A stretch of DNA of 64,000 nucleotides from Chryseobacterium flavum (GCF_003385595.1 NZ_QNUE01000011.1:1-64000), one strand, 5' to 3'; counted from the first letter of the stretch, positions 1-8,621 are shown. Made by a program: numbers and translations. The notes: generated by a model from the sequence alone, not told the origin.

Positions 1-21
1 GTAAGCACTCTAAAAATACAC

Positions 22-94
<73 letters not shown>

Positions 95-132
95 CTAAGC
101 CAGTGCTTTCGGTAAGCACTCTAAAAATACAC

Positions 133-205
<73 letters not shown>

Positions 206-243
206 CTAAGCCAGTGCTTTCGGTAAGCACTCTAAAAATACAC

Positions 244-316
<73 letters not shown>

Positions 317-354
317 CTAAGCCAGTGCTTTCGGTAAGCACTCTAAAAATACAC

Positions 355-427
<73 letters not shown>

Positions 428-465
428 CTAAGCCAGTGCTTTCGGTAAGCACTCTAAAAATACAC

Positions 466-538
<73 letters not shown>

Positions 539-576
539 CTAAGCCAGGGTTTTCGGTAAGGACTCTAAAAATCCAA

Positions 577-649
577 CCGGGGATGGAGCCGGAGGTAGGT
601 CGTCGGGCTCATAACCCGAAGGTCATCGGTTCGAGTCCGGTTCCCGCTA
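577..649 (+). tRNA. tRNA-fMet (CAT), copy 6, damaged 5' half
   Basis: The 5' half differs from every other copy: acceptor strand CCGGGGA leaves positions 2 and 3 unpaired with 71 and 70, and the D-stem reads GAGC/GGTC with one G/G mismatch. From about 600 onward it is a normal type I copy with CAT anticodon. It is either a decaying pseudo-tRNA or a local base-calling problem. Confidence 0.55.
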
Positions 650-687
650 CTAAGTCAGTGCTTTCGGTAAGCACTTTAAAAATACAC

Positions 688-760
<73 letters not shown>

Positions 761-798
761 CTAAGCCAGTGCTTCCGGTAAGCACTCTAAAAATACAC

Positions 799-871
<73 letters not shown>

Positions 872-909
872 CTAAGCCAGTGCTTTCGGTAAGCACTCTA
901 AAAATACAC

Positions 910-982
<73 letters not shown>

Positions 983-1020
983 CTAAGTCAGTGCTTTCGG
1001 TAAGCACTCTAAAAATACAC

Positions 1021-1093
<73 letters not shown>

Positions 1094-1098
1094 CTAAG

Positions 1099-1130
1099 AA
1101 GAGAAGCATAATATGTGCTTCTCTTTTTTT
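1099..1130. terminator. Intrinsic terminator of the tRNA array
   Basis: A 10-bp perfect stem (AAGAGAAGCA, loop TAATATG, TGCTTCTCTT) ends in seven T. It closes the tRNA transcript and, being A-rich on the left side, could also serve the small minus-strand gene at 1160-1414. Confidence 0.9.
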
Positions 1131-1159
1131 ATTGACTAATGATAGCAGATTGTAGCGAT

Positions 1160-1414
1160 TCACACCTTATCCGTATGTTGCTTTTTCCATATATTGTATT
1201 CTTTTTTCATGCAGTTTCCGCAGGGACGATAGTTGTTTTGCACCGCTTCTTCTGCGGAGCCAAAGAAAACCCTGTTTTCTTTCTTCATTCTTTTACCGGA
1301 AGTACAACGGAGCAATCCGTAGATCTTTAATTTTTTATTTCCCGCAAACCGGATTTCCCGGCTGTGGATTTTACTTTTTAAAGAAAAATCCGATAGTTGG
1401 GTGTGTTGTAGCAT
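1160..1414 (-). CDS. Ada-type metal-binding domain protein, 84 aa
   Basis: The core, roughly residues 30-75, reads like the zinc-binding N-terminal domain of the Ada DNA-alkylation protein: KIYG, a Cys (LRC) in a KRMKKENRVFF context, SAEEA, then YRPCGNC. Three cysteines are visible; the usual fourth ligand position (C-x3-C) holds Lys, so metal coordination must differ from Ada or use another residue. In Ada this domain takes a methyl group from phosphotriesters. Here it stands alone, without an AraC or methyltransferase domain. It lies 20 bp downstream of the 2OG-Fe(II) oxygenase on the same strand, so the two are probably co-transcribed. Confidence 0.7.
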   Translation of the reverse strand: MLQHTQLSDFSLKSKIHSREIRFAGNKKLKIYGLLRCTSGKRMKKENRVFFGSAEEAVQNNYRPCGNCMKKEYNIWKKQHTDKV

Positions 1415-1434
1415 AAAAATAAATAAGATCTGGG

Positions 1435-2145
1435 TTAAGATATGGCATCATGGAAAATGATTCCTAATGTACAACGGGATCCCTCTTTTACTTCACTGAC
1501 TCCATGCTTCACGTTTACCCTGTAATACCCTCTGAGTCCCTTTTCGGGTTTGAAATTTGTGGTAAAAATAAGGGCATCTCCTTTTTTGGGCTGTAAGACC
1601 ACTGCCTTTGACTGGGCTCTTGGAATTTGTTGCGTGAGGATAAATTCTCCGCCTGCAAAATCTTTCTCCGGTTCATCCAGCATAAGTACGACCTGAATTG
1701 GAAAGTACAGATCACCATATAAATCCTGATGAAGTGTATTAAAGCCGCCTTTACCATATTTCAGGATTAAAGCGGTTGCTTTGTGCTGGCCATTATGGTG
1801 GCATTGTTTCAGGAATTCTTCATGGCGTTCCGGAAAAATTCTGTCGATCTGTAAAGCCTTAAACCAGGAGTTGGCAATAGGAACCAGATGAGGATAAATA
1901 TAGGTCCTGATGGTTTGAATAAGTTCCGGCAGAGGGTAATTGAAATATTTATATTCACCTAAACCAAAACGATGGCGGGCCATCACCACTGTTTTACGGT
2001 ATATGGGCTGATGGTAGCCTGATTTTAATATTTCACATTCTTTCTCCGGCAGAAAACCCGGAATATGAGCATAGCCGTTCCGGTGCATGGCTTCGGTGAT
2101 CTGATGCCAGTCGATACTGTTGATCTTTTGGATAATATCTGTCAT
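1435..2145 (-). CDS. 2OG-Fe(II) oxygenase, 236 aa
   Basis: The protein has the iron facial triad of 2-oxoglutarate dioxygenases: H139-x-D141 in LHQDLYGD and H214 in VKHGVS, with R224 (SRCTLG) as the likely 2-oxoglutarate anchor ten residues on. No signal peptide or membrane segment, so cytosolic. The 84-aa Ada-like protein follows 20 bp downstream on the same strand, and oxygenases of this sort are often found with Ada-type genes, which hints at a link to alkylation damage. It is not an obvious AlkB, and a role as a protein or small-molecule hydroxylase is equally possible. The family call is firm; the substrate is unknown. Confidence 0.8.
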   Translation of the reverse strand: MTDIIQKINSIDWHQITEAMHRNGYAHIPGFLPEKECEILKSGYHQPIYRKTVVMARHRFGLGEYKYFNYPLPELIQTIRTYIYPHLVPIANSWFKALQIDRIFPERHEEFLKQCHHNGQHKATALILKYGKGGFNTLHQDLYGDLYFPIQVVLMLDEPEKDFAGGEFILTQQIPRAQSKAVVLQPKKGDALIFTTNFKPEKGLRGYYRVNVKHGVSEVKEGSRCTLGIIFHDAIS

Positions 2146-2293
2146 GTCATGATTTTACAGAACAAAGGTCCTGTTTTAAATGAAAATATAAAATCCGGAA
2201 CATGTGATATTTTATCTGTACTGCGGGGAGAACGTATTTCTGGACCACCTCTATAAGTTATATCTGGATGATACAAACAGTATTGCTTAAAGC

Positions 2294-2301
2294 TAATTTT
2301 G
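2294..2301 (+). promoter_or_regulatory. Possible -7 element for the GNAT gene
   Basis: TAATTTTG matches the Bacteroidota -7 consensus TAnnTTTG and lies 26 bp before the chosen ATG at 2328. No good -33 TTG was found at the usual spacing. Confidence 0.4.
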
Positions 2302-2327
2302 TGGTGTTAATAAATATATATATAACG

Positions 2328-2774
2328 ATGGAGTATACAATCAGAAAAGCAGGTCTTGAAGATCTTAACGAAACAGCCGGATTATTTAATCTTTACCGTA
2401 TTTTTTACCGTCAGGAGTCAGACATGGAAAAAGGAAAAGCCTTCTTAAAAGAACGGTTTTTAAACGGAGAATCAGATATATTTCTTGCTATAGCTGATGG
2501 AAAGGCAGTAGGGTTTGTTCAGCTATATAAACTGTTTCATTATACAAAATTACAAAAACAATGGTTATTGAGTGACTTGTTTGTTCATCCTGATTATCGG
2601 AGCAAGGGCCTTTCCATAGCTCTAATAGACCGTAGTAAACAATGGTGTGAAGAAACAGGAGCTTGTGGTCTTCTGCTTGAAACAGAAAAAACAAATGAAA
2701 TCGGGAATACACTCTACCCCCGGTGCGGATTTGAATATGACGGGACACATAACTACTATCACTGGTGGAAATAA
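2328..2774 (+). CDS. GNAT-family N-acetyltransferase, 148 aa
   Basis: A single GNAT domain fills the protein. The acetyl-CoA loop is at DLFVHPDYRSKGLSIALID (R-x-x-G-x-x type), followed by the C-terminal strand and helix pattern LLLETEKTNEIGNTLYPRCGF that is typical of the fold. The reading frame is open 20 codons upstream, but the ATG at 2328 starts directly with the first strand (MEYTIRKA) and lies just after a -7 promoter element, so it is the better start. The gene is monocistronic and diverges from the oxygenase. The substrate (amino acid, amine or antibiotic) cannot be told from sequence. Confidence 0.85.
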   Translation: MEYTIRKAGLEDLNETAGLFNLYRIFYRQESDMEKGKAFLKERFLNGESDIFLAIADGKAVGFVQLYKLFHYTKLQKQWLLSDLFVHPDYRSKGLSIALIDRSKQWCEETGACGLLLETEKTNEIGNTLYPRCGFEYDGTHNYYHWWK

Positions 2775-2912
2775 TACAGAAGGAAATTAAGTAGTATTAT
2801 TTCTACATAATATATTATTTAATTCTACAAATATTGCTTCACAGATAAGAGATATAAACCTATTTTTGCTTTACTCTTTATCAGAATTTAGGACAGTTGA
2901 TTATAGAGTGAA

Positions 2913-3002
2913 ATGCAAAAAGATCTCCGCCTTATTTTCTACTTTTTCCCTACAGTTTAGGATTAATACCAGAAACTGCTTTTTAGGCGGAGATTTTTGC
3001 AT
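2913..3002. repeat. Long inverted repeat, 18-20-bp arms around a 52-nt loop
   Basis: The left arm (2913-2932, ATGCAAAAA..TCTCCGCCT with an extra GA) pairs with the right arm (2985-3002, AGGCGGAGATTTTTGCAT). It lies between two convergent genes and just before a separate terminator, so it is not needed for termination. It could be a palindromic repeat element, a non-autonomous mobile element without visible target duplication, or a structured RNA. Confidence 0.6.
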
Positions 3003-3007
3003 CAAAT

Positions 3008-3046
3008 AAAAAAGAGAACTATTTCTTAATAGTTCTCTTTTTTGTT
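3008..3046. terminator. Bidirectional terminator
   Basis: AGAGAACTATT pairs with AATAGTTCTCT around loop TCTT, flanked by six A on the left and six T on the right. It can end transcripts from both the GNAT gene and the minus-strand gene at 3068. Confidence 0.85.
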
Positions 3047-3067
3047 TTTTTTATATAAGATTATATA

Positions 3068-3649
3068 TTATTGAGCCAGTTGGTCAAAAGGAGTTAATTT
3101 ATTATCATCAGACATAGTCTGATCTAAAAACTCTCTTTTCTGATTCGCTTTCATTCTTCCGGCAGCATCATTGGCGTTGAAATAGGCTTCACTTAACTTC
3201 GTTGCAATATCTGCAGGCTTGAAATCAAATTTTGTATCCCCTTCCACTCCTAAATATCCGTTTTTTCTGGTAAGGTTTGTAATGTAATTATTGTAATTGA
3301 TTAATGTATTTCTCAGGTATTGGGTATGATATTCCATACATTTCTTTGATTTTTTAGAAGAGTTGTTCAGGATACAGTTTTTCATATTATTTCTGTATAA
3401 AAACCATTCAGATTCTAAAATTTTATATTCTTTACCTACTGCAATCTTTCCGTTTGTTAAAATGGTATTGTCACTTTCCTTAGTAGCAATAGCCTGAAGA
3501 TGTTGAATTACTAATGGAACGGTAGCTTCAATCTTTGATTTTGTTTCCTTTAATACGCTGAGGTCAGCCGCCGGGGATTTTTTCTTTTGTGCCGTAGTAA
3601 CGTTAAAAATGAGCAGCAATAGTACAATCAGTAAATTATATCTTTTCAT
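3068..3649 (-). CDS. Secreted hypothetical protein, 193 aa
   Basis: Not recognised. The first 20 residues form a clear signal peptide (KRYNLLIVLLLLIFNVTTA, cut before QKKK), so the protein is exported. The rest is hydrophilic and probably mostly helical, rich in Lys and Asn, with two cysteines (in NCILN and KKCMEY) that could form a disulfide. No lipobox and no secretion-system C-terminal domain. It is a single gene between a bidirectional terminator and the divergent blaI promoter region. Confidence 0.75.
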   Translation of the reverse strand: MKRYNLLIVLLLLIFNVTTAQKKKSPAADLSVLKETKSKIEATVPLVIQHLQAIATKESDNTILTNGKIAVGKEYKILESEWFLYRNNMKNCILNNSSKKSKKCMEYHTQYLRNTLINYNNYITNLTRKNGYLGVEGDTKFDFKPADIATKLSEAYFNANDAAGRMKANQKREFLDQTMSDDNKLTPFDQLAQ

Positions 3650-3886
3650 GAGAAATTTTTAAAGCACTAAAATAAATATAATTTCCCGGTTTAAACAAAT
3701 CCATTTTAATTTTATTTAATAAAAATTAACAAATCTTAAGAATTTATATAGGAAATAGCTTCTTTTTATATTGATCATACAGGTAATGAATTCTTATTGT
3801 TGATAAGTTAATATATTTTGTTTAAAATTATTTAATTGATTATCAGTTATTTATGTTTGTTTGTCTGATTATCACTAAAAAAATAG
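3650..3886. other. AT-rich intergenic region between divergent genes
   Basis: With the promoter that follows, about 335 bp separate the secreted hypothetical gene and blaI. The stretch is very AT-rich and shows no open frame of note. It must hold the promoter of the minus-strand gene, but I could not place one with confidence. Confidence 0.5.
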
Positions 3887-3918
3887 TTGTTCAGGTCAAT
3901 TTTATTTCTACATTTGTA
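3887..3918 (+). promoter_or_regulatory. blaI-blaR1 promoter with overlapping BlaI-type operator
   Basis: TTG at 3887-3889 and TACATTTG at 3909-3916 fit the Bacteroidota promoter with a 19-bp spacer. The -7 element lies inside TACATTTGTA (3909-3918), which fits the TACAnnTGTA half-site arrangement bound by MecI/BlaI repressors. An 8-bp inverted repeat, ATCACTAA at 3871-3878 and TTAGTGAT at 3930-3937, brackets the promoter. Autorepression by the encoded BlaI-like protein is a reasonable inference. Confidence 0.65.
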
Positions 3919-3985
3919 TAACTAATTTCTTAGTGATATAAGATTAAAGGATTTTACGTCACCATAATAGATAAATGAAAAGGAT

Positions 3986-4351
3986 ATGAAAATTCAGACT
4001 CTAACAAAAGCAGAAGAACAGGTAATGCAGTATTTATGGAAAATAGAAAAAGGATTTCTAAAAGATATTCTGGATCTCTTTCCTGAACCTAAACCGCATA
4101 CCAATACGGTTTCTACCATTTTAAAAGTGCTCAAGGATAAAGAATTTGTAAAATATGATGTACATGGCAGACAACATGAATACTACCCGTTGATTACCAA
4201 GGAGCAGTATTCAGGAAAGACTATGAAAAGTCTGGTAAAGAATTATTTCAAAGGCTCCTATAAAAGTGCTGTTTCATTCCTCGTGGAAAAAAATGAAATG
4301 ACCGTACAGGATCTTGAAATGCTGTTAGATGAACTTAAAAAGAAAAACTAA
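3986..4351 (+). CDS. blaI: BlaI/MecI/CopY-family transcriptional repressor, 121 aa
   Basis: The first 70 residues are the winged helix of the penicillinase-repressor family (LTKAEEQVMQYLWK, then TVSTILKVLKDKEFV as recognition helix and wing), and the rest is the dimerisation region. Length is usual for the family. The stop is 6 bp before the M56 peptidase gene, the normal repressor-sensor arrangement, in which the peptidase relieves repression after a cell-envelope signal. A TACAnnTGTA operator overlaps the promoter. No beta-lactamase gene is nearby, so the regulon may be an envelope response rather than antibiotic resistance. Confidence 0.9.
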   Translation: MKIQTLTKAEEQVMQYLWKIEKGFLKDILDLFPEPKPHTNTVSTILKVLKDKEFVKYDVHGRQHEYYPLITKEQYSGKTMKSLVKNYFKGSYKSAVSFLVEKNEMTVQDLEMLLDELKKKN

Positions 4352-4357
4352 CATATC

Positions 4358-6211
4358 ATGGAAGCAATACTTCTATACTTTGCAAAAGTAATTGTATGTT
4401 CAGGTGTAATGTTTTTATATTATCAGTTGTCTTTAAAAGACAAGACATTCCATCATTATAACAGATTTTATCTGTTGTCTGCGATGTTGATCTCGTTGCT
4501 GCTGCCCCTGATCAGGATTGATGACTTTACCATAGAAGTGAATAATGATGTTTTTATGCTTCTTGATAAGATTCAGAATTTTAATACAGAAAAAAAAATA
4601 GACCATGGTTACATTTATTTTAACATTGCTTTTTCAGCTCTGGGACTGGTTTCTCTCTATTTCCTAGGGAAGCTTGTCTATGGAATTTTCAAAATCCAGC
4701 AGTTTAAGAAGCAGTTTCAGAAAGAAAGTTTTGACGGGATCAATTTTTACCGTACAGACCTTAGCGAAGCTCCGTTCTCTTATTTTAAAAACCTTTTCTG
4801 GAGGAATGCTATTACCCTGCATTCTGATATCGGAAAACAGATTTTAAAGCATGAGATGGTGCATATCGAGCAGAAACATTCTTTTGATAAGATTTTTATC
4901 GAGATTATTACTTCTGTTTTATGGTTTAATCCATTTTTTCATATCATAAAAAAAGAAATTAATCTGATCCATGAATACCTGGCTGACAAAAAAGCCGTAA
5001 AACATTCGGACACCAAAGCATTTGCGCAGATGCTTTTAGCAAGCCACTTTTCCGGAACCCAGTTGCCTGCTTCCAGTCCGTTTCTAAGTTCAAACCTTAA
5101 AAAAAGACTTAAAATGTTACAAAAACCTAAAACCAAGTTCGGATATGCGCGAAGAATTTTTGCATTGCCCGTTTTATTTTCAGTAGCTTTTGCTTATATG
5201 GTAAATGCTAAGAATAAAGAAATTGAAGAAACCAACATCAATATTCAAAAAGCAGTTTCACAAATTCAGAAAGATACGGTAAGACCTGGAAAAATACAGT
5301 ATGAAGAAGTTAAAAACCCAATACCAGAATTGCCTGAACTAAAAGCAAGATCGGCAGAAATTCAGAAAGAGCTCAATAAAAAAAGCAAAGAACTGAGTAA
5401 ACTGAAACCTGAAACTTCAGCTTTTGATAAGAAAATAGAAGAAATAACGCTGCTTGCCTCAGAAATGGGGAAAATAGGGGATGAAACATCCAGGCTGGTA
5501 GATGGCTATTTCAAATCTCCTGACTGGAAAAATAAAATGGAAGCTCTGGACAATCTAAAAGTTGAAGTGCCTGATCTGCCTGACCTTGATCTTGATTTAC
5601 CAGATCCTCCGTCACCACCGGATGCTCCGGATACTCCTCCGGGACCGCCAAAAGCACCAAGAGCAATTTATTTTAAAAATAATAACACAGTCTATTATAA
5701 GGATCTAAGTCCTAAAGAAAAAGCTGAAGTCCGCAGAGCAATGAAAAAGGCCCGAAAAGCAATGCAGGAAAGTGAAAAAGCAAGGATTGAGGGAGAAAAA
5801 GCTAGAATAGAAGGTGAAAGGGCTTTGATAGAGAGCGACAGAATCCGAAAAGAAGGCGATAGAATCAGGATTGAAGCTGAGAAAGCAAGAACAGAGGCCC
5901 GAAAAGTTGCTTTTGAAAGTATGGGGAACTTTAAAGAAATCCATTCGTTTAAACAGGGTGATGCTCCTAAGGTAATCATTATGAAAGCAGATTATATTAA
6001 AAGAGACGGACAGGGGAATCTTGCAGCCAGGGGAATTAAGCAATATAAAACAGATGGCTATGATGTGAGATACTTTATCAACGGCAGCGAAGTCTCAAAA
6101 GAAGAGATCAATACTTTTAAAGCTGAAAATATTGCAAGCATTAATGTGATCAAAGAAAATAAAATGAGAGGAATACCGCAAGCTGAAATAAGAATTCAGA
6201 CAAAGAAATAA
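4358..6211 (+). CDS. M56 (BlaR1-like) membrane metallopeptidase, 617 aa
   Basis: The N-terminal part has membrane helices near residues 5-20, 35-50 and 85-105, then the zinc motif HEMVH (165-169) and the downstream HEYLADKKA motif of BlaR1-type peptidases. A further hydrophobic segment lies near 265-285. There is no penicillin-sensing domain. Instead the exported C-terminal part has a proline/aspartate-rich stretch (about 405-435), a long charged heptad-like region with repeated ARIEGEKARIEGER units (about 455-525), and a final small domain with a YDVRYFINGSE motif. It likely cleaves or signals to the BlaI-like repressor, with the tail sensing an unknown envelope cue. Confidence 0.88.
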   Translation: MEAILLYFAKVIVCSGVMFLYYQLSLKDKTFHHYNRFYLLSAMLISLLLPLIRIDDFTIEVNNDVFMLLDKIQNFNTEKKIDHGYIYFNIAFSALGLVSLYFLGKLVYGIFKIQQFKKQFQKESFDGINFYRTDLSEAPFSYFKNLFWRNAITLHSDIGKQILKHEMVHIEQKHSFDKIFIEIITSVLWFNPFFHIIKKEINLIHEYLADKKAVKHSDTKAFAQMLLASHFSGTQLPASSPFLSSNLKKRLKMLQKPKTKFGYARRIFALPVLFSVAFAYMVNAKNKEIEETNINIQKAVSQIQKDTVRPGKIQYEEVKNPIPELPELKARSAEIQKELNKKSKELSKLKPETSAFDKKIEEITLLASEMGKIGDETSRLVDGYFKSPDWKNKMEALDNLKVEVPDLPDLDLDLPDPPSPPDAPDTPPGPPKAPRAIYFKNNNTVYYKDLSPKEKAEVRRAMKKARKAMQESEKARIEGEKARIEGERALIESDRIRKEGDRIRIEAEKARTEARKVAFESMGNFKEIHSFKQGDAPKVIIMKADYIKRDGQGNLAARGIKQYKTDGYDVRYFINGSEVSKEEINTFKAENIASINVIKENKMRGIPQAEIRIQTKK

Positions 6212-6220
6212 AGTTCCATT

Positions 6221-6252
6221 AAGCTTTGTCAATTTAATTGGCAAAGCTTTTT
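6221..6252 (+). terminator. Terminator-like hairpin abutting the GLPGLI start
   Basis: A 13-bp stem with one T/G wobble (AAGCTTTGTCAAT, loop TTA, ATTGGCAAAGCTT) runs into five T. Its end is only 12 bp before the ATG at 6265, so it either ends the blaI-blaR1 transcript or works as an attenuator ahead of the next gene. Confidence 0.75.
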
Positions 6253-6264
6253 ATAATGTTCAAT

Positions 6265-7170
6265 ATGAAAAATACAATTCTATTCTGTATGTTACTGGGG
6301 AGTGCTGTTAGTGCCCAGGTCAACAGATTTTTTTATGATTACAGGTTCATTCCTGACTCTAATAATAAGACGGAGGTAAAAACAGAAATGATGCTTCTGG
6401 ATATCGATAAAAATGGTTCAAATTATTATAGCCATGATAAATTTGTTGCAGATTCTATCGGAAGGGCAGATCTTGAAAAACAGCTGAAAGCAGGCGGGGG
6501 AAGCATCAGTGTAAACAGAAGAGAGAAGCCGGGACAGGTCTCTTATAAAGTAACCAAAGAATACCCTGATTTTAAAACCTATCTTTTCAGAAATATTTCT
6601 GTAGACAAATATAAGATAAAGGAAGATAAAAAACCTGAGTGGAATATTTTACCGGATAAACAGAAAATAGGAGAATACAATGCACAGAAAGCAACCACCA
6701 GCTTCGGAGGAAGAGAATGGACCGCTTGGTTTACAACTGAGATTCCTTTTCAGGACGGACCCTATAAATTTTATGGATTACCAGGGCTGATTGTAAAGAT
6801 TGAAGACGCTACAGGATCTCACAGTATGGTATTAGCAGGAAATAAAACAGTAAAAGCTACAGAGGCTGAAAAAGAGACACAGCTTCCTGAAAATGTAAAA
6901 ATACTGGGTCTATTTGGTAAAGAGATAGAAGTAACAAAAGAGCAGTTCAAAAAAGCCTGGAAAGCTTATGTAAATGATCCTACCAAGAATATGAGAGAAC
7001 TGATGATGAAGAATGGAGGAGATACAAACTCTAAAGTAGCATTTAAAGTGAAAACTGCAGATGGAAGGGAATTCTCAGATCCCAATCAGGTGTTCAGGGA
7101 GATGGAAAAAAGAACAAAAGAATCTCTTCAGAAAGATAATAATCCAATTGAACCGGACCTGGTAAATTAG
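6265..7170 (+). CDS. GLPGLI family secreted protein, 301 aa
   Basis: Residues 171-176 are the family-defining GLPGLI, in a FYGLPGLIVKIED context. The chosen start gives a normal signal peptide (MKNTILFCMLLGSAVSAQ, cleaved after SAQ); an ATG three codons earlier and a TTG still further up are less likely because the TTG falls inside the hairpin. GLPGLI proteins are Bacteroidota-specific, exported and often encoded beside M56 peptidases or TonB-dependent receptors; their function is not settled. Position directly after the BlaR1-like gene suggests it belongs to the same response. Confidence 0.9.
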   Translation: MKNTILFCMLLGSAVSAQVNRFFYDYRFIPDSNNKTEVKTEMMLLDIDKNGSNYYSHDKFVADSIGRADLEKQLKAGGGSISVNRREKPGQVSYKVTKEYPDFKTYLFRNISVDKYKIKEDKKPEWNILPDKQKIGEYNAQKATTSFGGREWTAWFTTEIPFQDGPYKFYGLPGLIVKIEDATGSHSMVLAGNKTVKATEAEKETQLPENVKILGLFGKEIEVTKEQFKKAWKAYVNDPTKNMRELMMKNGGDTNSKVAFKVKTADGREFSDPNQVFREMEKRTKESLQKDNNPIEPDLVN

Positions 7171-7195
7171 AACTATATCAATTCATTTTATAACC

Positions 7196-7229
7196 AAAAC
7201 AGGATGCATTTATGTATCCTGTTTTTCTT
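7196..7229 (+). terminator. Intrinsic terminator after the GLPGLI gene
   Basis: AAACAGGAT pairs with ATCCTGTTT around an inner GCATTTATGT loop that can pair further; five T follow. Confidence 0.8.
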
Positions 7230-7305
7230 TTGTAATTTAAAATTACTGAATTTTAAATGCCGGATTGCTTACCTTTAAGTCTTAAATTCTAACACTTCGA
7301 TCATT

Positions 7306-7863
7306 ATGACAGAAAAGGAAAAATGTGCAGCAGGACTTTTATATAATGCTAACTATGATCAGGAATTAATTAATGAACGGCTTGCCTGTAAAGATTTATG
7401 CGGACAATATAATGAGCTTAAAAATTCTGACGAAGAAAAAAGGAACAGGCTGATCAGGAAAATTATAGGAAGCACAAAGGAAAATATTTGTATAGAGCCG
7501 GCATTCTGGTGTGATTACGGATATAATATTGAAGTTGGAGAACATTTTTACTCCAATCATAATCTTGTTATTCTGGATTGTGCAAAAGTGAAATTTGGAG
7601 ATCATGTTTTCATCGGGCCAAACTGTAGTTTTTATACAGCGGGTCATCCGCTTGATCCAAAACAACGAAATGAAGGACTGGAATATGCTTATCCTATTAC
7701 GGTAGGAGATAATGTCTGGATAGGGGGAAACGTTGTGGTCCTTCCGGGAGTTTCCATTGGAAATAATTCAGTGATAGGAGCGGGAAGTGTAGTTACCAAA
7801 AATATTCCGGATAATGTAGTGGCAGTGGGAAATCCGTGTAAAGTGGTGAAAATAATAGAATAA
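7306..7863 (+). CDS. maa: Sugar O-acetyltransferase (maltose/galactoside acetyltransferase type), 185 aa
   Basis: The N-terminal region (about 1-60) is the maltose-acetyltransferase helical domain, and residues 60-185 are a left-handed beta helix built of hexapeptide repeats (VGDNVWIGGNVVVLPGVSIG). H114 in YTAGHPLD is the expected catalytic histidine. Length matches LacA/Maa enzymes, which move acetyl from acetyl-CoA to a sugar 6-hydroxyl. The gene stands alone between two terminators. The natural acceptor is unknown; the symbol follows family usage. Confidence 0.88.
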   Translation: MTEKEKCAAGLLYNANYDQELINERLACKDLCGQYNELKNSDEEKRNRLIRKIIGSTKENICIEPAFWCDYGYNIEVGEHFYSNHNLVILDCAKVKFGDHVFIGPNCSFYTAGHPLDPKQRNEGLEYAYPITVGDNVWIGGNVVVLPGVSIGNNSVIGAGSVVTKNIPDNVVAVGNPCKVVKIIE

Positions 7864-7890
7864 GATGATCGTCAGTAAATCTGAATAAAG

Positions 7891-7916
7891 AAGTCCCGGA
7901 TTGTTCCGGGACTTAT
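7891..7916. terminator. Terminator between convergent maa and fsa
   Basis: A perfect 10-bp GC-rich stem (AAGTCCCGGA, loop TTGT, TCCGGGACTT) lies between converging genes. The T run on either side is short, so strength is uncertain. Confidence 0.7.
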
Positions 7917-7939
7917 ATATTTTAAAGTGCTGTCAGTTC

Positions 7940-8593
7940 TTATGCTAATTTCTGGGAATCTGCAATGAACTGCGCCAATCCGTTATCTGTTAATGGATGT
8001 TTTAATAAGCTAAGGATCGGAGGAAGCGGAGAAGTGATCACATCTGCTCCGATTTTTGCACAGTCAATAATATGCATTGAGTGGCGGATAGAAGCAGCAA
8101 GGATTTCCGTTTCAAACATATAGTTGTCAAAAATAAGTCTGATTTCCTGAATAAGATTTAATCCATCCGTTGAAATGTCATCTAACCTTCCAAGGAAAGG
8201 AGAAACATAGGTAGCTCCTGCTTTAGCAGCCAAAAGAGCCTGTCCTGCTGAAAAGATCAATGTACAGTTTGTTTTGATTCCTTTATCGGAAAAATATTTT
8301 AATGCTTTGATACCGTCTTTGATCATTGGGATTTTTACAACGATATTCGGGTGAATAGCAGCCAATTCTTCTCCTTCTCTGATCATTTCCTCATAAGTTG
8401 TAGAAAGAACTTCTGCCGAAATATCACCGTCTACAAGCTCGCAGATCGTTTTGTAATGGTTTTTGATTGCTTCAGCTCCCTGAATTCCTTCTTTAGCCAT
8501 TAATGAAGGATTGGTAGTAACTCCGTCCAAAATACCAAGGTCTTTAGCTTCTTTGATTTGCTCTAAATTAGCTGTGTCAATAAAAAATTTCAT
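7940..8593 (-). CDS. fsa: Transaldolase / fructose-6-phosphate aldolase family, 217 aa
   Basis: The short TalC/FSA type of transaldolase: opening [16 protein letters not shown], then [14 protein letters not shown], with K87 in VVKIPM as the Schiff-base lysine, and [20 protein letters not shown]. It acts in the cytosol, either as transaldolase in the non-oxidative pentose phosphate pathway or as an aldolase on fructose 6-phosphate; sequence alone does not separate these. Bacteroidota often use this short form as their only transaldolase. Monocistronic, with a TATCTTTG element upstream on the minus strand. Confidence 0.9.
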   Translation of the reverse strand: MKFFIDTANLEQIKEAKDLGILDGVTTNPSLMAKEGIQGAEAIKNHYKTICELVDGDISAEVLSTTYEEMIREGEELAAIHPNIVVKIPMIKDGIKALKYFSDKGIKTNCTLIFSAGQALLAAKAGATYVSPFLGRLDDISTDGLNLIQEIRLIFDNYMFETEILAASIRHSMHIIDCAKIGADVITSPLPPILSLLKHPLTDNGLAQFIADSQKLA

Positions 8594-8621
8594 TTCGTTA
8601 AATTAAATAGATTTATTTAAG

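Noticed and set aside
1139..1330. Plus-strand ORF of 63 aa beside the tRNA array
   Set aside because: It lies entirely over the minus-strand Ada-like gene, which has clear motifs, and its own sequence is hydrophobic and unlike any protein.
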